Positions 45,426-55,417 of a stretch of 64,000 nucleotides of DNA are shown here, one piece after another. The stretch covers positions 62,001 to 126,000 of the forward strand of contig NZ_BOLK01000001.1 of assembly GCF_016861565.1 (NCBI RefSeq), in the 5' to 3' direction. The notes beneath the pieces were generated by a model. That model did no database searches. It was given only the letters and a program-made list of their open reading frames with translations, and had not been told where the DNA came from. A program made the translations under genes and the position numbers. How positions within the stretch are numbered: position 1 is the stretch's first letter; each line of letters begins with the position of its first letter. This DNA is from Secundilactobacillus yichangensis (GTDB lineage: Bacteria > Bacillota > Bacilli > Lactobacillales > Lactobacillaceae).

Positions 45426-46893
45426 ACAACTGTATCAGACCCTTAAACAGCATTTCAGATTCACTGATTTTCGTGCTGGTCAGCTAGATGCTTTAACAGC
45501 ACTATCAGCGGGTCAGAATACACTTGCCGTTCTGCCGACGGGGGCCGGGAAAACCTTAATTTATGAACTGTATGGTGTGGTCACACAAAAGTTGGTGCTG
45601 ATCGTGTCACCACTGATTTCCCTAATGCAGGATCAAGTGACCGCCTTGACTGTCAAGGGTGAAAAGCGGGCGGCGGCTTTGACTTCTTTGATGACTTACT
45701 CGGAAAAGAATTGGGTTTTACGGCACTTGAGTGAATACCGATTCTTATTTGTTTCACCGGAAATGCTTAGCCAAGACCAAATACTCAGTGCCTTTCAACG
45801 GGTCCAGATCGGACTATTGGTGGTAGATGAAGCCCACTGTATTTCCACGTGGGGTCCGGATTTCCGGCCAGAATACCTGCTGCTGGGGCAGATTCGCCAT
45901 CAGCTGGGAGATCCGCTAACGTTAATGGCAACCGCCACGGCAACTCAGCACGTCAGGGATGATATCAAACAAAAATTGCAGTTACCGCAGGCCACTGAAA
46001 TTGTGGAACCTGTGGACCGGCAGAATATCTTTCTGTCGGTTGAACGCTTTGATACTCAAAACGATAAAAACGACCGTTTGATTGAATTGGTTGCCAAACT
46101 AAAAAAGCCGGGTGTCGTCTATTTTTCCAGTAAAAAGAAAGCTAATGAAATGGCGGAACTGCTGACGGCTAAGACAAACAGCAAAGTGGCAGCCTACCAC
46201 GCTGACTTGGATCCGGAAACCCGGTTTAAAGTTCAGCAGCAGTTTATGCAGGATCAGCTGGATGTGATCTGTGCCACCAGTGCGTTTGGCATGGGGATCG
46301 ATAAGAATAACGTTCGGTTTGTCATCCACTATCATGTGCCCAGCGATGTTGAATCATACTGGCAGGAAATTGGCCGGGCAGGGCGAGATGGTGAGCAAAG
46401 CGTTGCCATTTTACTTTATCAGTCTGGTGATGAACAGATTGCGCAGTTCCTAAGTGAAGCCACCATTCCACAGGACAATGAAATTCACTATTATTTTCAG
46501 CAAAATGCCCCCCAAATTGCTGGCGATGAGAAAGCTAATTTGATTTGGTTTTACAAACAGCACGGCTACCGGGAAGATCAATTGCAAGCGGCTTTTGCTA
46601 AACGGCGGGAACAGCGGTTGCTAGCTTTAAGGAAGATGATGGGCTACCTGCGGACGACGGCGTGCAAACGACGCTATATCCAAGCCTATTTTGATCAGCT
46701 TAAGGGAGATGATCATCTTCCTAAGCACTGCTGCAGCAGCGATGAACCGCAGCCTGACTTTAAGGGACTCGGCTTGCTTGCTTCAACCGCGGACAGTGCC
46801 GCTGCTAACGATCCGCAAAACAGTAACACTGAGTGGCAGGCTATTTTAACCCGGCTCTTTAATTTTGCCGGCCATCAGTCGGGTGCTCTTTAA
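45409..46893 (+). CDS. recQ: ATP-dependent DNA helicase RecQ
   Basis: 494-residue 3'-5' helicase. Motif I PTGAGKT (43-49), DEAH box (140-143) followed by CISTWG, motif III TATAT, and motif VI IGRAGRDG are present. A C-terminal zinc region has Cys in TTACKRRYIQ and HCC near 440. No HRDC domain is present; length is short of E. coli RecQ (about 610). The TTG at 45409 has better spacing from AAGGAG than the ATG at 45412. Confidence 0.94.
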   Translation: MMISTEQLYQTLKQHFRFTDFRAGQLDALTALSAGQNTLAVLPTGAGKTLIYELYGVVTQKLVLIVSPLISLMQDQVTALTVKGEKRAAALTSLMTYSEKNWVLRHLSEYRFLFVSPEMLSQDQILSAFQRVQIGLLVVDEAHCISTWGPDFRPEYLLLGQIRHQLGDPLTLMATATATQHVRDDIKQKLQLPQATEIVEPVDRQNIFLSVERFDTQNDKNDRLIELVAKLKKPGVVYFSSKKKANEMAELLTAKTNSKVAAYHADLDPETRFKVQQQFMQDQLDVICATSAFGMGIDKNNVRFVIHYHVPSDVESYWQEIGRAGRDGEQSVAILLYQSGDEQIAQFLSEATIPQDNEIHYYFQQNAPQIAGDEKANLIWFYKQHGYREDQLQAAFAKRREQRLLALRKMMGYLRTTACKRRYIQAYFDQLKGDDHLPKHCCSSDEPQPDFKGLGLLASTADSAAANDPQNSNTEWQAILTRLFNFAGHQSGAL

Positions 46894-46901
46894 AAAAATT
46901 C

Positions 46902-46928
46902 CCATAGAAGCGCCAGCTATGGTACAAT
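46902..46928 (+). promoter_or_regulatory. Candidate promoter before the LysM gene
   Basis: Extended -10 TGG-TACAAT (46923-46928), overlapped upstream by inverted repeat CCATAG / CTATGG (46902-46922). Confidence 0.35.
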
Positions 46929-46956
46929 TCGTAATGAAAGTTTTTGAGGAGGTAAC

Positions 46957-47607
46957 ATGATGGATCCAAAAAAAGACGATCAGTCATCTGAAACAAAACC
47001 TTGGGACCAGTCGTTTGGGGACGACCGGGATGACCAAGGTAATTTGTCCCGGACTAAACGGCATCGACAAAGCCATAACAACCGATTGATCACGATTATT
47101 TTAGTAGCTATTATTATTATCATTGCGGTGGGGTCTTTGATATACGGCCTAGCACGTCAAAGTGCGATGAATAAACCCGATAATTCAATGAGTGTTTCTA
47201 GTGAGCAGACCAGCTCTGTTACCCAGACACATCACAAAAAGGCTGCCAAATCTGCATCGGAGAAGGCAGCTTCATCTATCTCTGCAAAAAAAGCCTCTGC
47301 TGATGCCAGTTCGAAGTCGCAAAATTCGGGCAGCACTGCGGATTCCAACACAACGTCGGCATCACGGACGCAGCAAAGCAGTGAATCAGCAACCGCTGCG
47401 CAGCCAGCTACCGCAACTAAGCCTGCCAAGTCGGCTTCTTCACATCATTCGACCAGCTCAGCAGCGGGTTCGAAGTACGCCGTTGTTGGTCAAGGTCAAG
47501 GAATTTATCGGGTAGCTGTGAATAACGGTATTTCAGTTGAACGATTGAAACAGCTAAACCCTGGTCTTACCACGCTAAGACCAAACCAGAGAGTACGCGT
47601 CAAATAA
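46957..47607 (+). CDS. Membrane-anchored LysM protein
   Basis: 216 residues: acidic cytosolic N-terminus (about 1-43), one membrane helix (44-64), a Ser/Ala/Lys/Thr-rich extracellular linker (about 70-160), and a C-terminal LysM-like domain (YRVAVNNGISVERLKQLNPG) that should bind peptidoglycan. GAGGAGG precedes ATG. It lies between recQ and cmk, as in other lactobacilli; its function may be in wall tethering. The linker is low-complexity. Confidence 0.85.
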   Translation: MMDPKKDDQSSETKPWDQSFGDDRDDQGNLSRTKRHRQSHNNRLITIILVAIIIIIAVGSLIYGLARQSAMNKPDNSMSVSSEQTSSVTQTHHKKAAKSASEKAASSISAKKASADASSKSQNSGSTADSNTTSASRTQQSSESATAAQPATATKPAKSASSHHSTSSAAGSKYAVVGQGQGIYRVAVNNGISVERLKQLNPGLTTLRPNQRVRVK

Positions 47608-47626
47608 GTTGATACAGGTGGATATA

Positions 47627-48313
47627 ATGTCAAACAAAAAATTACAGGTTGCAATTGATGGACCAGCTTCTGCTGGTAAAAGTACGGTGGCTAAGAAAAT
47701 TGCCCACCGGTTTCGTTATGTTTATTGTGATACCGGTGCCATGTACCGGACGGTCACGTTAAAGGCGATGCAGCAGCACGTTGCATTAGACGATGCTGAT
47801 GCGCTGGCTGCAATGCTGAAAACCACGAAGATTGAATTTAAACCAGGAAATCCCGAACAATTAGTTTTTCTTGATGGTCAGGAAGTGACCATGGCTATTC
47901 GGCAGCCTGACGTGACGAATAACGTCTCGACCGTAGCTGCGCAAGGAAGTGTTCGTAAGGATTTAACGGAACGGCAAAGAGCCATTGCTGAAGCCGGCGG
48001 AATCGTCATGGACGGCCGTGATATCGGGACTTCGGTTTTACCAAAAGCCGAAGTAAAGATCTTTTTGGTTGCCAGTGTTGAAGAGCGGGCACAGCGACGT
48101 TTCAAAGATAACGCCGAAAAGGGGATCCATACGCCAATAGACGAGCTGCGCGAGGAGATTCAAACTCGTGATCATAAGGACTCGACCAGGGCGATTTCAC
48201 CCCTGACTCAGGCTAAGGATGCCATTCGATTGGACACGACTTCATTGTCAATTGACGAAGTGGTTGACAAAATCAGCGACATAATTGCTCAAAAACAAAA
48301 AGAATTCGTGTAA
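47627..48313 (+). CDS. cmk: Cytidylate kinase
   Basis: 228-residue kinase phosphorylating CMP/dCMP. Motifs: P-loop DGPASAGKSTVAK (11-23), DTGAMYR, and MDGRDIGTSVLP. ATG 47627 is preceded by AGGTGG; the in-frame TTG at 47609 would add six residues. It lies 90 bases before rpsA, a conserved pair. Confidence 0.95.
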   Translation: MSNKKLQVAIDGPASAGKSTVAKKIAHRFRYVYCDTGAMYRTVTLKAMQQHVALDDADALAAMLKTTKIEFKPGNPEQLVFLDGQEVTMAIRQPDVTNNVSTVAAQGSVRKDLTERQRAIAEAGGIVMDGRDIGTSVLPKAEVKIFLVASVEERAQRRFKDNAEKGIHTPIDELREEIQTRDHKDSTRAISPLTQAKDAIRLDTTSLSIDEVVDKISDIIAQKQKEFV

Positions 48314-48344
48314 AATCGCATAAAAGTTCGTCATGCTACTGGTA

Positions 48345-48373
48345 TTATTGTTAATTTTCGGATAAAATATAAG
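48345..48373 (+). promoter_or_regulatory. Weak candidate promoter of rpsA
   Basis: TTATTG and TATAAG separated by 17 bases; the -10 lacks its final T. Confidence 0.3.
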
Positions 48374-48403
48374 TTAGAGTTGTCGCAAGGAGGAAAAGTT
48401 CGT

Positions 48404-49663
48404 ATGAGTGAAAACAATAACAATGAGAACAACGATTTATTGAATGCTTTAAATAGCATTGAAACGGTGAAAGTTGGTGACGTCGTCAAGGGTGAAGTAT
48501 TGGCCATTGATGATGATAAGCAAGCCATCGTTGGTATCGAGGGCACCGGTATTGAAGGTGTGGTACCACAAAAGGAACTTTCAACAAAACCAGTTTCAGA
48601 TATCAATGATGTCATCAAAGTTGGTGATACCCTTGATTTAGTTGTTATCTCAAAGATTGGTAACGACAAGGAAGGCGGCAGTTACTTGCTATCTGTTCGT
48701 CGTCTTGAGGCCCGTAAAGTTTGGGATGAGATTCAAAAGAAGTATGAGGCTGGTGAAACGATTGAAGCACCCGTTACCCAAGTGGTTAAGGGCGGTTTAG
48801 TTGTTGATGCAGGTGTTCGTGGTTTCGTGCCTGCTTCAATGATCAGTGATCACTTCGTTGAAGATCTGAACCAGTTTAAGGGTCAGACGTTAACCTTTAA
48901 GATTATTGAAATCGAACCTAGTGAAAACCGTTTGATCTTGTCACACCGTGCCTTGGTTGAACAAGAAAAGGCTGCTAAGCGTGAAGAAATCATGGATACC
49001 CTTAAAGCCGGCGAAACGGTTGAAGGTAAAGTTGCTCGTTTGACCAACTTCGGTGCCTTCGTTGACCTCGGCGGTGTTGATGGCTTGGTTCACGTTTCTG
49101 AAATTGCTTACGAACGTGTTGAGAAGCCTTCAGATGTATTGAAGGTTGGTCAAGAAGTTAAAGTTAAGGTCTTATCAGTTGATCCAGACCGTAACCGAAT
49201 TTCTCTCTCAATCAAGCAGACCTTACCAGAACCATGGGATGGTATTGAAGAAAAAGCTCCTGAAGGTTCAGTTCTGGAAGGAACTGTTAAGCGTTTGACA
49301 AGCTTTGGTGCCTTTGTTGAAGTCTTCCCTGGTGTTGAAGGGCTTGTTCATATTTCTCAAATTGCTCACGAACACATTGCCACACCAAATGATGTCTTAT
49401 CAACTGGTGAAAAGGTTAAGGTCAAGGTTTTGGAAGTTCACCCAGACGCTCATCGTTTGGCACTTTCAATCAAAGCGTTGAAAGAAAAGCCAGCTGGTAG
49501 CGAAAGCCACGAACAACCAAAGCAACAACAACGTGCACCAAGAAAGCAAGCTGCACCTACTCAGATGTCAACTGACGATGATGATGCCGGCTTTACTTTA
49601 GGTGATTTGATTGGTGATCAACTGAAGAACGCCCAAAAGGACTCAGATTCAGATAACAAGTAA
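48404..49663 (+). CDS. rpsA: 30S ribosomal protein S1 (four S1 domains)
   Basis: 419 residues with four S1 RNA-binding domains at about 16-90, 107-175, 190-262 and 277-350, shorter than the six-domain protein of proteobacteria and typical of lactobacilli. It ends in a Gln/Pro/Asp-rich tail. AAGGAGG lies 10 bases before ATG 48404; sequence upstream of it is not conserved. Role in translation initiation is less essential in low-GC Gram-positives. Confidence 0.95.
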   Translation: MSENNNNENNDLLNALNSIETVKVGDVVKGEVLAIDDDKQAIVGIEGTGIEGVVPQKELSTKPVSDINDVIKVGDTLDLVVISKIGNDKEGGSYLLSVRRLEARKVWDEIQKKYEAGETIEAPVTQVVKGGLVVDAGVRGFVPASMISDHFVEDLNQFKGQTLTFKIIEIEPSENRLILSHRALVEQEKAAKREEIMDTLKAGETVEGKVARLTNFGAFVDLGGVDGLVHVSEIAYERVEKPSDVLKVGQEVKVKVLSVDPDRNRISLSIKQTLPEPWDGIEEKAPEGSVLEGTVKRLTSFGAFVEVFPGVEGLVHISQIAHEHIATPNDVLSTGEKVKVKVLEVHPDAHRLALSIKALKEKPAGSESHEQPKQQQRAPRKQAAPTQMSTDDDDAGFTLGDLIGDQLKNAQKDSDSDNK

Positions 49664-49706
49664 TCGAATCAATGTTTCAAAACAGAAATTTTCATTAAAT
49701 CAATTA

Positions 49707-49754
49707 AAATGTCATTTTGAAACGGAATGCCAGTTTCAAGATGACATTTTTGTT
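49707..49754 (+). terminator. Intrinsic terminator after rpsA
   Basis: 18-bp stem AAAATGTCATTTTGAAAC / GTTTCAAGATGACATTTT, then T run. Confidence 0.9.
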
Positions 49755-49799
49755 GTGATTTAACCGTTACGATTTAAAGACAGAAAAGAGGGATGTTGT

Positions 49800-51107
49800 A
49801 TGAGTATGCCAACAATTGCCATTGTCGGGCGACCAAACGTGGGTAAATCGACCATTTTTAACCGGATTGCCGGGGATCGGATTTCCATCGTTGAAGATAC
49901 GCCTGGCGTTACCCGTGACCGGATCTATGCGCACGGCGAATGGCTCGGAAACACGTTCAGCATGATTGATACCGGTGGTATTGACATGGGAGACGAACCG
50001 TTTTTAAAACAAATTACGCAACAAGCCGAGGTGGCCATCGATGAAGCTGACGTGATTGTTTTTGTTGTCAGCGTTAAAGAGGGCATCACCGATGCCGATG
50101 ATAAAGTGGCTAAGATCCTTTATCGAGCTGACAAGCCAGTTGTCCTGGCTGTTAATAAAGCTGATAATCCAGAATTACGTCAGGATATCTATGATTTTTA
50201 CTCGCTAGGATTTGGCGATCCGTATCCTATTTCTGGCGCTCATGGATTAGGGCTGGGAGATTTGTTAGATGCTGTGATCAAGGCTTTTCCGGATAAAGAA
50301 GGACAGGTTGATGATGACAGTATTCGGTTTAGCTTGATTGGCCGGCCAAACGTTGGCAAATCATCACTGGTAAACGCCTTACTGGGTGAGGATCGAGTCA
50401 TTGTCTCTGAAATTGCTGGGACGACCCGTGATGCCATTGATACCAAATTCGTTGCTGACTCTACCGAATTTACGATGGTTGATACTGCTGGGATCCGCAA
50501 ACGTGGTAAAGTGTATGAAAATACCGAACGCTATAGTGTGATGCGGGCGATGAAAGCCATCGATAATTCCGATGTTGTTTTGTTTGTACTAAATGCCGAA
50601 GAAGGTATTCGTGAACAGGATAAGCGGGTTGCCGGTTACGCACATGAAGCTGGCCGTGGAATCATCATTGTGGTAAACAAGTGGGACACCCTAAAGAAGA
50701 ATAATCAAACACTGCACGACTTTGAAGTGCACGTTAGAGAAGAATTTCAGTATTTGGCATATGCGCCCATTGTGTTTGTGTCGGCGAAAACTCATCAGCG
50801 TTTGAGTGAGCTGCCAGCCATGATTAAAACCGTTGCTGGTAACCATGCTAAACGCGTACAGTCGTCAACGTTGAACGAAGTCATCATGGATGCTATTGCC
50901 ATGAACCCAACGCCAAATGATAATGGCCGTCGTTTACGGGTTTACTACGCGACTCAAGTGGCCATTCAGCCGCCAACTTTTGTTTTGTTCGTCAATGATC
51001 CGGATCTGATGCATTTTTCATACGAACGCTACCTCGAAAATCAGATTCGTGAACACTTCGATTTTTCCGGGACGCCAATTCATCTGATTGAACGTCACCG
51101 AAAGTAG
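49800..51107 (+). CDS. der: GTPase Der (EngA)
   Basis: 435-residue ribosome assembly GTPase with two tandem G domains: GRPNVGKS at 10-17 and 181-188, each with DT-G and NK-D motifs, and a C-terminal KH-like domain. GAGGG lies seven bases before the ATG. Essential for 50S maturation in bacteria. Confidence 0.97.
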   Translation: MSMPTIAIVGRPNVGKSTIFNRIAGDRISIVEDTPGVTRDRIYAHGEWLGNTFSMIDTGGIDMGDEPFLKQITQQAEVAIDEADVIVFVVSVKEGITDADDKVAKILYRADKPVVLAVNKADNPELRQDIYDFYSLGFGDPYPISGAHGLGLGDLLDAVIKAFPDKEGQVDDDSIRFSLIGRPNVGKSSLVNALLGEDRVIVSEIAGTTRDAIDTKFVADSTEFTMVDTAGIRKRGKVYENTERYSVMRAMKAIDNSDVVLFVLNAEEGIREQDKRVAGYAHEAGRGIIIVVNKWDTLKKNNQTLHDFEVHVREEFQYLAYAPIVFVSAKTHQRLSELPAMIKTVAGNHAKRVQSSTLNEVIMDAIAMNPTPNDNGRRLRVYYATQVAIQPPTFVLFVNDPDLMHFSYERYLENQIREHFDFSGTPIHLIERHRK

Positions 51108-51171
51108 GCTAGGCGCTGATTCAGGCCGATTTGCGCTCATTTTTCAGGCTTGTACGTAAAAAATCACCTTT

Positions 51172-51216
51172 TTGACATAATTATTGGTCAGAAACTGTAA
51201 AAAACCTTGCTATGAT
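51172..51216 (+). promoter_or_regulatory. Promoter region of hup
   Basis: Perfect -35 TTGACA (51172-51177) with TGTAAA 18 bases on, and a better -10 TATGAT at 51211-51216 with weak -35 TCAGAA. A small hairpin GATGAG / CTCATC (51301-51323) lies just before the ribosome binding site. Confidence 0.45.
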
Positions 51217-51351
51217 AGGCTTTGTGTGCTATCTTGGAATCAGAAATGATACGGAATGCCGTTATTATTTCAGTGGCCTGATTGACTTGTTGATCGGCTA
51301 GATGAGATGATTTTGTACTCATCATATATTATCCAAGGAGGCGAATCATTC

Positions 51352-51627
51352 ATGGCAAATAAAGCACAACTTGTTAACGATGTCGCAGCTGCAACCGGCT
51401 TAACTAAGAAGGATGCAACCGCAGCAGTAGATGCAGTATTTGACTCAGTTCAAGCAACTTTGGCTAAGGGCGAAAAGGTACAATTAATCGGCTTTGGTAA
51501 CTTCGAAGTTCGCGAACGTGCAGCTCGTAAGGGTCGTAACCCACAAACGGGTGCCGAAATTCAAATTCCTGCAAGCAAAGTACCAGCATTCAAGCCTGGT
51601 AAAGCTTTGAAGGACGCTGTTAAATAA
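51352..51627 (+). CDS. hup: DNA-binding protein HU
   Basis: 91-residue nucleoid protein. The DNA-binding beta arms contain GRNPQTG and [13 protein letters not shown], as in all HU proteins. AAGGAGG precedes ATG 51352; in-frame sequence upstream is leader. Confidence 0.97.
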   Translation: MANKAQLVNDVAAATGLTKKDATAAVDAVFDSVQATLAKGEKVQLIGFGNFEVRERAARKGRNPQTGAEIQIPASKVPAFKPGKALKDAVK

Positions 51628-51642
51628 TTTATTATTGACGGT

Positions 51643-51674
51643 GGAAGCCAATCCGATGAGGGTTGGCTTTTTAT
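51643..51674 (+). terminator. Intrinsic terminator after hup
   Basis: AAGCCAATCC / GGGTTGGCTT stem followed by T5. Confidence 0.9.
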
Positions 51675-51709
51675 TTTGCGTCAATAATACGTGAAAATAA
51701 GTGCCATGC

Positions 51710-51738
51710 TTGTTTGCCGATTCCTAAAGTGATAACAT
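51710..51738 (+). promoter_or_regulatory. Promoter of the TPR gene
   Basis: TTGTTT and TAACAT separated by 17 bases. Confidence 0.45.
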
Positions 51739-51772
51739 ATAGTCTCATGAATGAACGAAACGGAGGGTTAAA

Positions 51773-53041
51773 ATGAGTTACTCACAGCAAGCCCTTGACC
51801 AGCTGGAACGCGGTCAACTTGATCAGTTTAAAAAAGCTTATGCCAGCGCTTTGCGCCATGATGATGACGATACACTTTACAGTCTAGCTGAGGAACTTTA
51901 TTCGCTGGGCTTTTTGAACCAGTCACGGCGAATTTACGAAAAATTACTAGAACGTTATCCCGATGAAGATGATTTACGGGTCAACTTGGCTGACGTTCTC
52001 ATTGATGATGATAAAAATGACGAAGCTCTAATGCTTTTGAATGAAGTTTCCAAGGATTCACCGGCGTACGTCCGCTCACTGATGGTGGCCGCCGACTTAT
52101 ACCAGACGCAGGAACTGTTCGAAGTCAGCGAACAGAAGTTGTTAGAAGCACTCAAGCTAGCACCGGAAGAGCCGGCCATTCAGTTTGCTTTGGCGGAGCT
52201 GTACTTTGTGATGCGTGAATTTAAGAAGGCCATTCCGCTGTACCTTGGCTTGATCAAGCAGGGAATCCCTGAATTTAGTTCGGTGAACTTAGTTGAACGA
52301 ATCGGTGTGGCATATGCCAATGCTGGTCGGTTCGAGCAGGCCATTGGCTACTTGAAACAAATCCATTCGGCTGATATGACGCCTGATGTGAAATTTGAGA
52401 CGGCGTTTACCTATCTGCAGTTAAAAGATTATAAACCGGCCATTCGATTGTTCGAAGAAATTAAGGATGCTGACCCGCAATACACCAGTCTTTATCCTTA
52501 TCTTGGGCAGGCACTGGTAGCTGAAAACCGGCTAGACGATGCCTTAAAGGCGCTCCAAGAAGGTCTGGGCGTTGACCAGTATAATGAGAAGTTGTGGTCG
52601 TATGCGGCTGATATTGCCGCTAGGGTGGAGAATGAGTCGCTGACTGAGACCTACCTGAAAAAGGGCCACGATTTGGACCCTGATGATTTGGATATTGTCA
52701 TTAAATTATCTAATCTTTACGTCAAGCAGGGCCGTTTTCAGGATAACGTGGACTTTCTCACGGATTATGTGGGGCAGGATAACCTGGATCCGCAGCTGTA
52801 CTGGAATTTGGCAACGTCTTACGCCAGGTTAGAGCAGTATGACCAAGCGGACCGGTATTATCAGGCGGCGGCACCGTATTTTATGGATCAGGCTGACTTC
52901 TTGAAGCCCGCAGTTTATTTCTTCCGTGAAATGGGTGAGCGTGATGAAATGCTGAAAGTGCTGAAAGCTTACGTTAAAGTCGTTCCAGATGATGCCGAAA
53001 TGGCGGAAATGCTGGAAACTGAAGAGGAAAATGATTTCTAA
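51773..53041 (+). CDS. Tetratricopeptide repeat protein
   Basis: 422 residues made almost entirely of TPR-like helix pairs, with recurring A-x-x-x-Y-P-D/A-L/N patterns at about 35-residue intervals and an acidic C-terminus. No signal peptide, so cytosolic. It corresponds in position and style to the YpiA-type TPR proteins of Bacilli found near hup; a protein-protein scaffold role is inferred. GGAGGG precedes ATG. Confidence 0.85.
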   Translation: MSYSQQALDQLERGQLDQFKKAYASALRHDDDDTLYSLAEELYSLGFLNQSRRIYEKLLERYPDEDDLRVNLADVLIDDDKNDEALMLLNEVSKDSPAYVRSLMVAADLYQTQELFEVSEQKLLEALKLAPEEPAIQFALAELYFVMREFKKAIPLYLGLIKQGIPEFSSVNLVERIGVAYANAGRFEQAIGYLKQIHSADMTPDVKFETAFTYLQLKDYKPAIRLFEEIKDADPQYTSLYPYLGQALVAENRLDDALKALQEGLGVDQYNEKLWSYAADIAARVENESLTETYLKKGHDLDPDDLDIVIKLSNLYVKQGRFQDNVDFLTDYVGQDNLDPQLYWNLATSYARLEQYDQADRYYQAAAPYFMDQADFLKPAVYFFREMGERDEMLKVLKAYVKVVPDDAEMAEMLETEEENDF

Positions 53042-53051
53042 AACGAACAAT

Positions 53052-53079
53052 GAAGATCGCTGAAGAGGCGATCTTTTTT
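53052..53079 (+). terminator. Intrinsic terminator after the TPR gene
   Basis: AAGATCGC / GCGATCTT stem followed by T run. Confidence 0.88.
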
Positions 53080-53124
53080 AAATAAGTTAATAATAAAAAG
53101 TTACTTTAAATTATGAATCAAAAC

Positions 53125-53152
53125 AAAAAACACGCCACTAACGAGCGTGTTT
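53125..53152 (-). terminator. Terminator overlapping the end of the YitT gene
   Basis: Minus-strand stem AAACACGC / GCGTGTTT then T-rich tract. The TAG stop codon (53138-53140) lies in its loop, so the last codons form the 5' arm. Confidence 0.75.
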
Positions 53153-54028
53153 AAATAGCCCGTGACTGGGGCGGGAATAGGTAAAGCCTTCGCCAATCGC
53201 TTCATTAACATCAAAAATCGTCATGAAGGCGTTCTTGTCAATTTCACCGACAATCATTTGCAGGTCGTGTAGCTCGCTGGGACTGACAACAACGTAGAGC
53301 ATTGGCCGGTTCTGGTGAGAATAGCCGCCTTCACCGTGCAGAATACTCACACCACGCTCCATCACTGTCATCACTTGGTCGACAATTTTCTGCGATTTTG
53401 AACTGACAATCAGGACACCTTTGGCAGCATAAGTTCCGCTAAGAATGAAGTTGACTAGTCGTGAAAAGACGTATGAATAAAGTATGGTATAAGCCATGTG
53501 CCGAATATCAATGTAAACCAGTGAGAAGCAGAGGACTAAGATATCTAACCATAGTAGAGTTTGTCCCATGGGAATGCCACGGTAGCGTTCGAAAATCCGG
53601 GCAATGATATCCGTTCCGCCGGTGGTGCCGCCAAACCGGTACAGCAAACCGCTACCGGCACCCCCGGTGATTCCAGCTGCCATTGCGGCCAAAAACAGGT
53701 CGTGGTGCAGATCGATACTCAGTGGCACACGCTGCCAAACCCACAGAAACACGGATAGCATAATGGTGCCATACAACGTGTAAATAATGGCTCGGCGGCC
53801 TAAAAAGCGATAGCCGAATAAAATCAGTGGTATGTTGATCAAAATAGTGGAGTAGGCCGGGTTAAAGTTGAATAACCCCTTTAGAATCAGTGTCACACCA
53901 CTAATACCGCCATCTGCCAGCTGATTGGCAATGTTAAACATGACCAGCGCGAAGGCGTAAGCAGCACAGCCCACGGTGATCATCAGCAGATCAACGAAGC
54001 GAATTTTTTCCTCAACATTGTTAGCCAA
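53138..54028 (-). CDS. YitT-family membrane protein (DUF161/DUF2179)
   Basis: 296 residues from a TTG preceded by GGGGGG; in-frame sequence extends upstream to 54091 but lacks a good start. There are about five to six membrane helices with the GGISG motif near residue 40 and GGTTGGTDIIA near 135, then a soluble C-terminal DUF2179 domain (about 210-290). Function unknown. Divergent from cca. Confidence 0.87.
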   Translation of the reverse strand: MANNVEEKIRFVDLLMITVGCAAYAFALVMFNIANQLADGGISGVTLILKGLFNFNPAYSTILINIPLILFGYRFLGRRAIIYTLYGTIMLSVFLWVWQRVPLSIDLHHDLFLAAMAAGITGGAGSGLLYRFGGTTGGTDIIARIFERYRGIPMGQTLLWLDILVLCFSLVYIDIRHMAYTILYSYVFSRLVNFILSGTYAAKGVLIVSSKSQKIVDQVMTVMERGVSILHGEGGYSHQNRPMLYVVVSPSELHDLQMIVGEIDKNAFMTIFDVNEAIGEGFTYSRPSHGLFKHAR

Positions 54029-54113
54029 GCTAATCCCCCCTAAAATTAATATTTTCCTTTTATACGTGTAGTGATATTCCTCAATTATCATAGCATATTC
54101 AATTGAAGTGTAG

Positions 54114-54142
54114 TTGGTTATGGTAGGGATATCTGGTAAACT
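54114..54142 (+). promoter_or_regulatory. Promoter of the cca-thyA operon
   Basis: TTGGTT and TAAACT separated by 17 bases, 56 bases before the cca start. Confidence 0.5.
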
Positions 54143-54198
54143 TGAATAGACTGAAAAATAGAAGTTGAAGCATAACTCAGATAAAAGGGTCGATCAAA

Positions 54199-55413
54199 AT
54201 GAAAATTGAAACACTACCGGAAGAATTTATAAAAGCACAGCCAATCATTGACACCATTGAAGCCGCCGGGTATGAAGCTTACTATGTCGGTGGTTCGGTT
54301 CGTGACACCCTATTAGGCTTGCCAATTCACGACGTCGACATTGCTACAAGTGCCTACCCTGAAGAAGTGAAATCGTTGTTTAAACGAACGGTTGATACTG
54401 GAATTGAACACGGGACCGTCATGATTCTTGATCACGGCACCGGGTATGAAACCACAACTTTTAGAACGGAGTCGGGTTATCAGGATTATCGCAGACCAGA
54501 TTCGGTTAAGTTCGTCAGATCTTTGAAAGAGGATTTGAACCGCAGGGATTTTACGATCAATGCTTTGGCCCTGAAAACTGATGGGACGATCATTGATTAT
54601 TTTGACGGGTTAACGGACTTAAAAAATCATCGGATCCGTGCGGTAGGCAACCCTGAAAAACGCTTTAATGAAGATGCCTTGCGTATGATGCGGGCAGTTC
54701 GCTTTGCCAGTCAGTTAAACTTTAAGATTGACCCAGAAACGGTTGCTGGTATTGAACACCATGGCAGTTTGCTGACCAAAATTGCCGTGGAACGGATTCA
54801 CGTGGAATTCGTTAAAATGCTGTTAGGTCAGTGGCCGGCCATGGGACTTGACGTCTTTATGGAGACGGGGTTATACCAATATTGTCCGGACTTTGAGCCC
54901 TACAAAGAGCAGCTTAACCAGTTGCGTGCCGAGCTGACAAGCGGCTTAAGTGACGAGACGGCTGTCTGGACGTTACTGGCTTCAGTCTTTGACTTATCTA
55001 GCAAACAGATTAACCAATTGCTGAAAGACTGGAAGTCAGCTAACCAGCTGATAGATGATGTGCAAGTAGCTGCCAAAGCAGTTCGGGCTATTTCAACCAA
55101 TGAGGTAGACGCTTGGTTGCTCTATCAGACGGGGAGCAATTTGCTGAAGATTGCTAACGAAGTTGCTGGCAAGTTGGGGCAGTCATCCTACGAAACGGCT
55201 ACTCTGTTAGCCCGGTATGACAGTTTACAGATTCATGCTAAGAAGGCGTTGCTGATTACTGGTCAGGATCTAATGGCAGCCGGTGTTAAACCCGGACCGC
55301 AGCTAGGACAGGCACTCAATTTTCTGGAACGTCAGGTGGTTGAGGGTAAATTGAATAATCAAAACCAGGAACTGCTGAATGCAGCAATTAAATATTTAAA
55401 CGAGAAAGCGTGA
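54199..55413 (+). CDS. cca: CCA tRNA nucleotidyltransferase
   Basis: 404-residue class II enzyme that adds or repairs the 3' CCA of tRNAs. VGGSVRDTLLG (30-40) and catalytic D45/D47 in HDVDIAT, the RRDFTINALA motif (about 114) and ED-LR-MRAVRFA are intact. Its ATG follows AAAGGG. The ABC-F gene starts four bases after it. Confidence 0.96.
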   Translation: MKIETLPEEFIKAQPIIDTIEAAGYEAYYVGGSVRDTLLGLPIHDVDIATSAYPEEVKSLFKRTVDTGIEHGTVMILDHGTGYETTTFRTESGYQDYRRPDSVKFVRSLKEDLNRRDFTINALALKTDGTIIDYFDGLTDLKNHRIRAVGNPEKRFNEDALRMMRAVRFASQLNFKIDPETVAGIEHHGSLLTKIAVERIHVEFVKMLLGQWPAMGLDVFMETGLYQYCPDFEPYKEQLNQLRAELTSGLSDETAVWTLLASVFDLSSKQINQLLKDWKSANQLIDDVQVAAKAVRAISTNEVDAWLLYQTGSNLLKIANEVAGKLGQSSYETATLLARYDSLQIHAKKALLITGQDLMAAGVKPGPQLGQALNFLERQVVEGKLNNQNQELLNAAIKYLNEKA

Positions 55414-55417
55414 CCAA

